The translations under genes and the position numbers were made by a program. Shown here piece after piece: positions 6,216 through 8,136 of a DNA stretch of 8,136 nucleotides. Origin of the DNA: an uncultured delta proteobacterium (GTDB lineage Bacteria; Desulfobacterota; WTBG01; CAIYCZ01); the NCBI GenBank assembly GCA_903924805.1, contig CAIYCZ010000500.1:1-8136 (forward strand). The letters run 5' to 3'. Below the pieces are notes generated by a model. The model was not told the DNA's origin. It searched no databases and saw only the letters and a list, made by a program, of their open reading frames with translations. The first letter of the stretch is position 1. Each line of letters starts with the position of its first letter.

Positions 6216-7433
6216 ATGGAAATTCTTGCCACCATACGTATAGCCCTCAGAGCAATACTGAGAAACAAGCTTCGATCACTCCTCACCGTGCTGGGCGTGG
6301 TAATCGGTGTGTGCGCTGTGATAACCATGGTAAATATGGGCAGCGGTGCCCAGCTTTCTATCGAGAAGGCAATAAGCGGGCTTGGCACCAACCTGCTCAT
6401 TATTTTTCCCGGCAGCATGACCAAAGGAGGCATGCGTGCCGGATTCGGCAGTGTCACCACGCTTACTGATCAGGATGCTCAGGCAATAAGGGAAGAATGT
6501 CCTGGAGTGCAACTGGTGACTCCGGTGGTGAGCACTGCGGCACAGGTAGTTTATCAGAACCAGAACTGGGGAACGTCGATACTCGGCACTGATCCTGATT
6601 TCCAGCTTATTAAGAACTGGCCTTTGGAAAAAGGCGAATTTTTCACCGCCCAGGATGTAAAGGCTGCTGCCAAAGTCTGTGTGATTGGTAAAACCGTCGT
6701 TGAAAAGCTGTTTGGCGGCCAGAATCCGGTAGGGCACATTATACGGGTAAAGCGGGTACCGTTCCGGGTGAGGGGCGTTTTGACAGAAAAGGGGCAGACC
6801 AGCTTCGGTCAGGACCAGGATGACACTGTCGTCGTTCCCTACACAACTGCCCAGAAAAGGCTGGTGGGGATAACCTATCTCTCCATGGTAATGGCATCTG
6901 CTGTCTCAATGGACCGGATGTCCGATGCACAGGCGCAGATAGGCGACCTTCTCAGGCAGCGTCATCACATCCAGAAGGGAACGGATGATGATTTTACCGT
7001 GAGAAACCTTGCAGACCTCACAGCCACCTTCACTATCATTACCGGGATACTGACGCTGCTGCTGGGAAGCATTGCCTCAATCTCTCTTGTCGTAGGCGGT
7101 ATAGGTATCATGAATATCATGCTGGTGTCGGTTACCGAGCGCACCAGAGAAATAGGCATCCGCATGGCAGTGGGGGCAAAGCCGGCTGACATATTGATGC
7201 AGTTTTTACTTGAAGCAGTACTGTTAAGTCTTATTGGCGGAGGCGTTGGCATTTTGATAGGAATTATTCTCACTGCAACAATTGAGTATATCACCGGCTG
7301 GACAACCCCGGTCTCTTTCTTTGCCATTGTGGTATCTTTTCTCTTTTCAGCAGGAGTGGGGATTTTCTTCGGCCTTTACCCGGCACGCAAGGCATCCCGG
7401 ATGAACCCGATTGAAGCGCTGAGGTATGAATGA
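6216..7433 (+). CDS. MacB-like ABC transporter permease (FtsX domain)
   Basis: The 405-aa inner-membrane subunit of the MacA-linked exporter. Layout fits the MacB permease: an amphipathic N-terminus and TM1 (RSLLTVLGVVIGVCAVITMV, 20-39), a large periplasmic domain (about 42-270) including the GLGTNLLIIFPG block (55-66), TM2 (about 275-303), the FtsX-family coupling loop VTERTREIGIRMAVGA (306-321) that contacts the ATPase, TM3 (about 330-355) and TM4 (about 365-387), then the conserved end YPARKASRMNPIEALRYE (388-405). The start is 5 nt after the ATPase stop, so the three genes probably form one coupled operon. It ends in tandem stops, TGA TAA. The permease is complete and unbroken. The family covers macrolide, peptide, toxin and lipoprotein transport, so the substrate cannot be inferred. 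Confidence 0.95.
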   Translation: MEILATIRIALRAILRNKLRSLLTVLGVVIGVCAVITMVNMGSGAQLSIEKAISGLGTNLLIIFPGSMTKGGMRAGFGSVTTLTDQDAQAIREECPGVQLVTPVVSTAAQVVYQNQNWGTSILGTDPDFQLIKNWPLEKGEFFTAQDVKAAAKVCVIGKTVVEKLFGGQNPVGHIIRVKRVPFRVRGVLTEKGQTSFGQDQDDTVVVPYTTAQKRLVGITYLSMVMASAVSMDRMSDAQAQIGDLLRQRHHIQKGTDDDFTVRNLADLTATFTIITGILTLLLGSIASISLVVGGIGIMNIMLVSVTERTREIGIRMAVGAKPADILMQFLLEAVLLSLIGGGVGILIGIILTATIEYITGWTTPVSFFAIVVSFLFSAGVGIFFGLYPARKASRMNPIEALRYE

Positions 7434-7445
7434 TAAAAAAGGGTA

Positions 7446-7467
7446 CACGTGGTCCAGGGGCCAAGTG
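7446..7467 (+). terminator. Hairpin downstream of the MacAB-like operon
   Basis: CAC-G-TGGTC (7446-7454) pairs with GGCCA-A-GTG (7459-7467) through eight pairs, one of them G-T, with one internal mismatch and a CAGG loop. It starts 12 nt after the permease stop. It is followed by an A/T-rich stretch with only four consecutive Ts, so it would be a weak intrinsic terminator; a transcript-stabilising hairpin is the alternative. Confidence 0.4.
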
Positions 7468-7563
7468 AAATAATTTTAAAATGGAATAATTCTAAAAAAC
7501 TTCGTTGATGCAGTGATTATCTGGATATGTTAGATTGAAATATGTAGTTTATCATTATAGTTT

Positions 7564-7570
7564 GGGAGGA
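7564..7570 (+). promoter_or_regulatory. Ribosome binding site of the lipoprotein hydrolase gene
   Basis: GGGAGGA ends 4 nt before the ATG at 7575 and is the best Shine-Dalgarno match in the window. Independent strong translation here, with the 141-nt gap and hairpin, suggests the hydrolase is a separate unit from the MacAB-like operon. Hexamers TTGAAA (7535-7540) and TATAGT (7556-7561) are a possible promoter but sit too close to the start to be convincing. Confidence 0.7.
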
Positions 7571-7574
7571 ATAA

Positions 7575-8136
7575 ATGAGAAGATTAGGTACTGTTCTAAC
7601 TATTGTTTTAGCCTTATCGTTTACACTTGCCGGCTGTGGGATTTTCATAAAAAAGATACCCCAGGGAGAAATCGCAATTCCCTGTCCGAACGGCAAAGAC
7701 CGCATGATAAAGATCGGCGCCACCAATTTCCATTACACTGAATATGATGCGCTAGGTGAGGATGTGCTGATGGTTCACGGTTTCGGATCATCCACTTATT
7801 CCTGGCAGAAGGTCGCCCCGATCCTTCAGCAGAAAGGCTATCATGTCTATGCAATCGACATGAAAGGTTTTGGGTGGTCAGACAAGCCTGCTGCAAATAA
7901 GGATGTAAAATATGACGCAATAACGCTTATGGAGGAAGTCTGCGCGTGTATGGATGTGATTGGGATAAAGAATGTCGTCTATGTTGCCAATTCGCTGGGC
8001 GGTGCTATCGGAGTTCTGATGGCCATGCAGCATCCTGAATATATCAATAAAATGGTGTTGCTGGACCCGGCAGGCTATCCCCAGAAGAAACCGCTTGTTA
8101 TAAGGATGGAGGCGATTCCAGGGGCTGTATGCACAA
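7575..8136 (+). CDS. Alpha/beta hydrolase lipoprotein, C-terminus cut by window edge
   Basis: The first 187 residues of an alpha/beta hydrolase fold enzyme anchored to a membrane as a lipoprotein. Residues 1-20 form a lipoprotein signal peptide, with lipobox LAGC and acylated Cys21. Then come the oxyanion-hole strand VLMVHGFGSS (64-73), the DMKGFGWSDKP stretch (95-105) usual in this family, and the nucleophile elbow VANSLGGAIG (137-146) with Ser140 as the likely nucleophile; the elbow has Ala rather than the usual first Gly. LLDPAGYP (162-169) precedes the expected lid. The catalytic acid and histidine lie beyond the window. The residue after Cys21 is Gly, so the Asp+2 inner-membrane retention signal is absent. 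A hydrolase acting on an ester or lipid in the envelope is likely; the exact substrate is unknown. Confidence 0.9.
   Translation, partial: MRRLGTVLTIVLALSFTLAGCGIFIKKIPQGEIAIPCPNGKDRMIKIGATNFHYTEYDALGEDVLMVHGFGSSTYSWQKVAPILQQKGYHVYAIDMKGFGWSDKPAANKDVKYDAITLMEEVCACMDVIGIKNVVYVANSLGGAIGVLMAMQHPEYINKMVLLDPAGYPQKKPLVIRMEAIPGAVCT

Noticed and set aside
6276..6737. Minus-strand open frame of 153 codons
   Set aside because: It is antisense to the MacB-like permease and has no supporting signal.

Overview
The window reads as bacterial chromosome from a Gram-negative (double-membrane) organism. The support is a MacAB-type tripartite export pair, a lipoprotein with a clear lipobox, and a secreted protein with a Sec signal peptide. 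Base composition is moderate and the intergenic gaps carry short GC-rich palindromic elements (CCCCCTTT/AAAGGGG and CTCACCCTAACCCTCTCCC types), which are dispersed in several environmental phyla. An anammox-type planctomycete or a relative is possible, but this is an impression; nothing here fixes the taxon.

Left half, all on the minus strand and read right to left: a 173-aa secreted protein of unknown function (3348-3869), a 202-aa P-loop protein resembling adenylylsulfate kinase (2737-3345), and a sodium:alanine/glycine symporter of the AGCS family (1385-2716). The spacers are 2 and 20 nt, so these three look like one operon. It ends in a 250-nt gap holding two repeat elements and a good minus-strand intrinsic terminator. 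Beyond the gap is a major facilitator superfamily transporter (1-1134) that runs off the left edge and seems to start at TTG.

A 428-nt non-coding region (3870-4297) separates this group from the plus-strand half and must carry two divergent promoters. It contains two hairpins and a short direct repeat.

Right half, plus strand: a MacA-like membrane fusion protein (4298-5521), a MacB-like ATPase (5527-6210) and a MacB/FtsX-like permease (6216-7433), each separated by exactly 5 nt. Together they would form the inner-membrane and periplasmic parts of an ABC export or efflux pump. No TolC-like outer-membrane partner lies in the window. After a 141-nt gap with a hairpin comes the start of a lipoprotein alpha/beta hydrolase (7575 to the right edge).

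Most genes belong to well-known families. The parts least explained are the secreted-protein/kinase-like/AGCS operon and the repeat-rich gaps. I did not find convincing evidence of a wholly new system.
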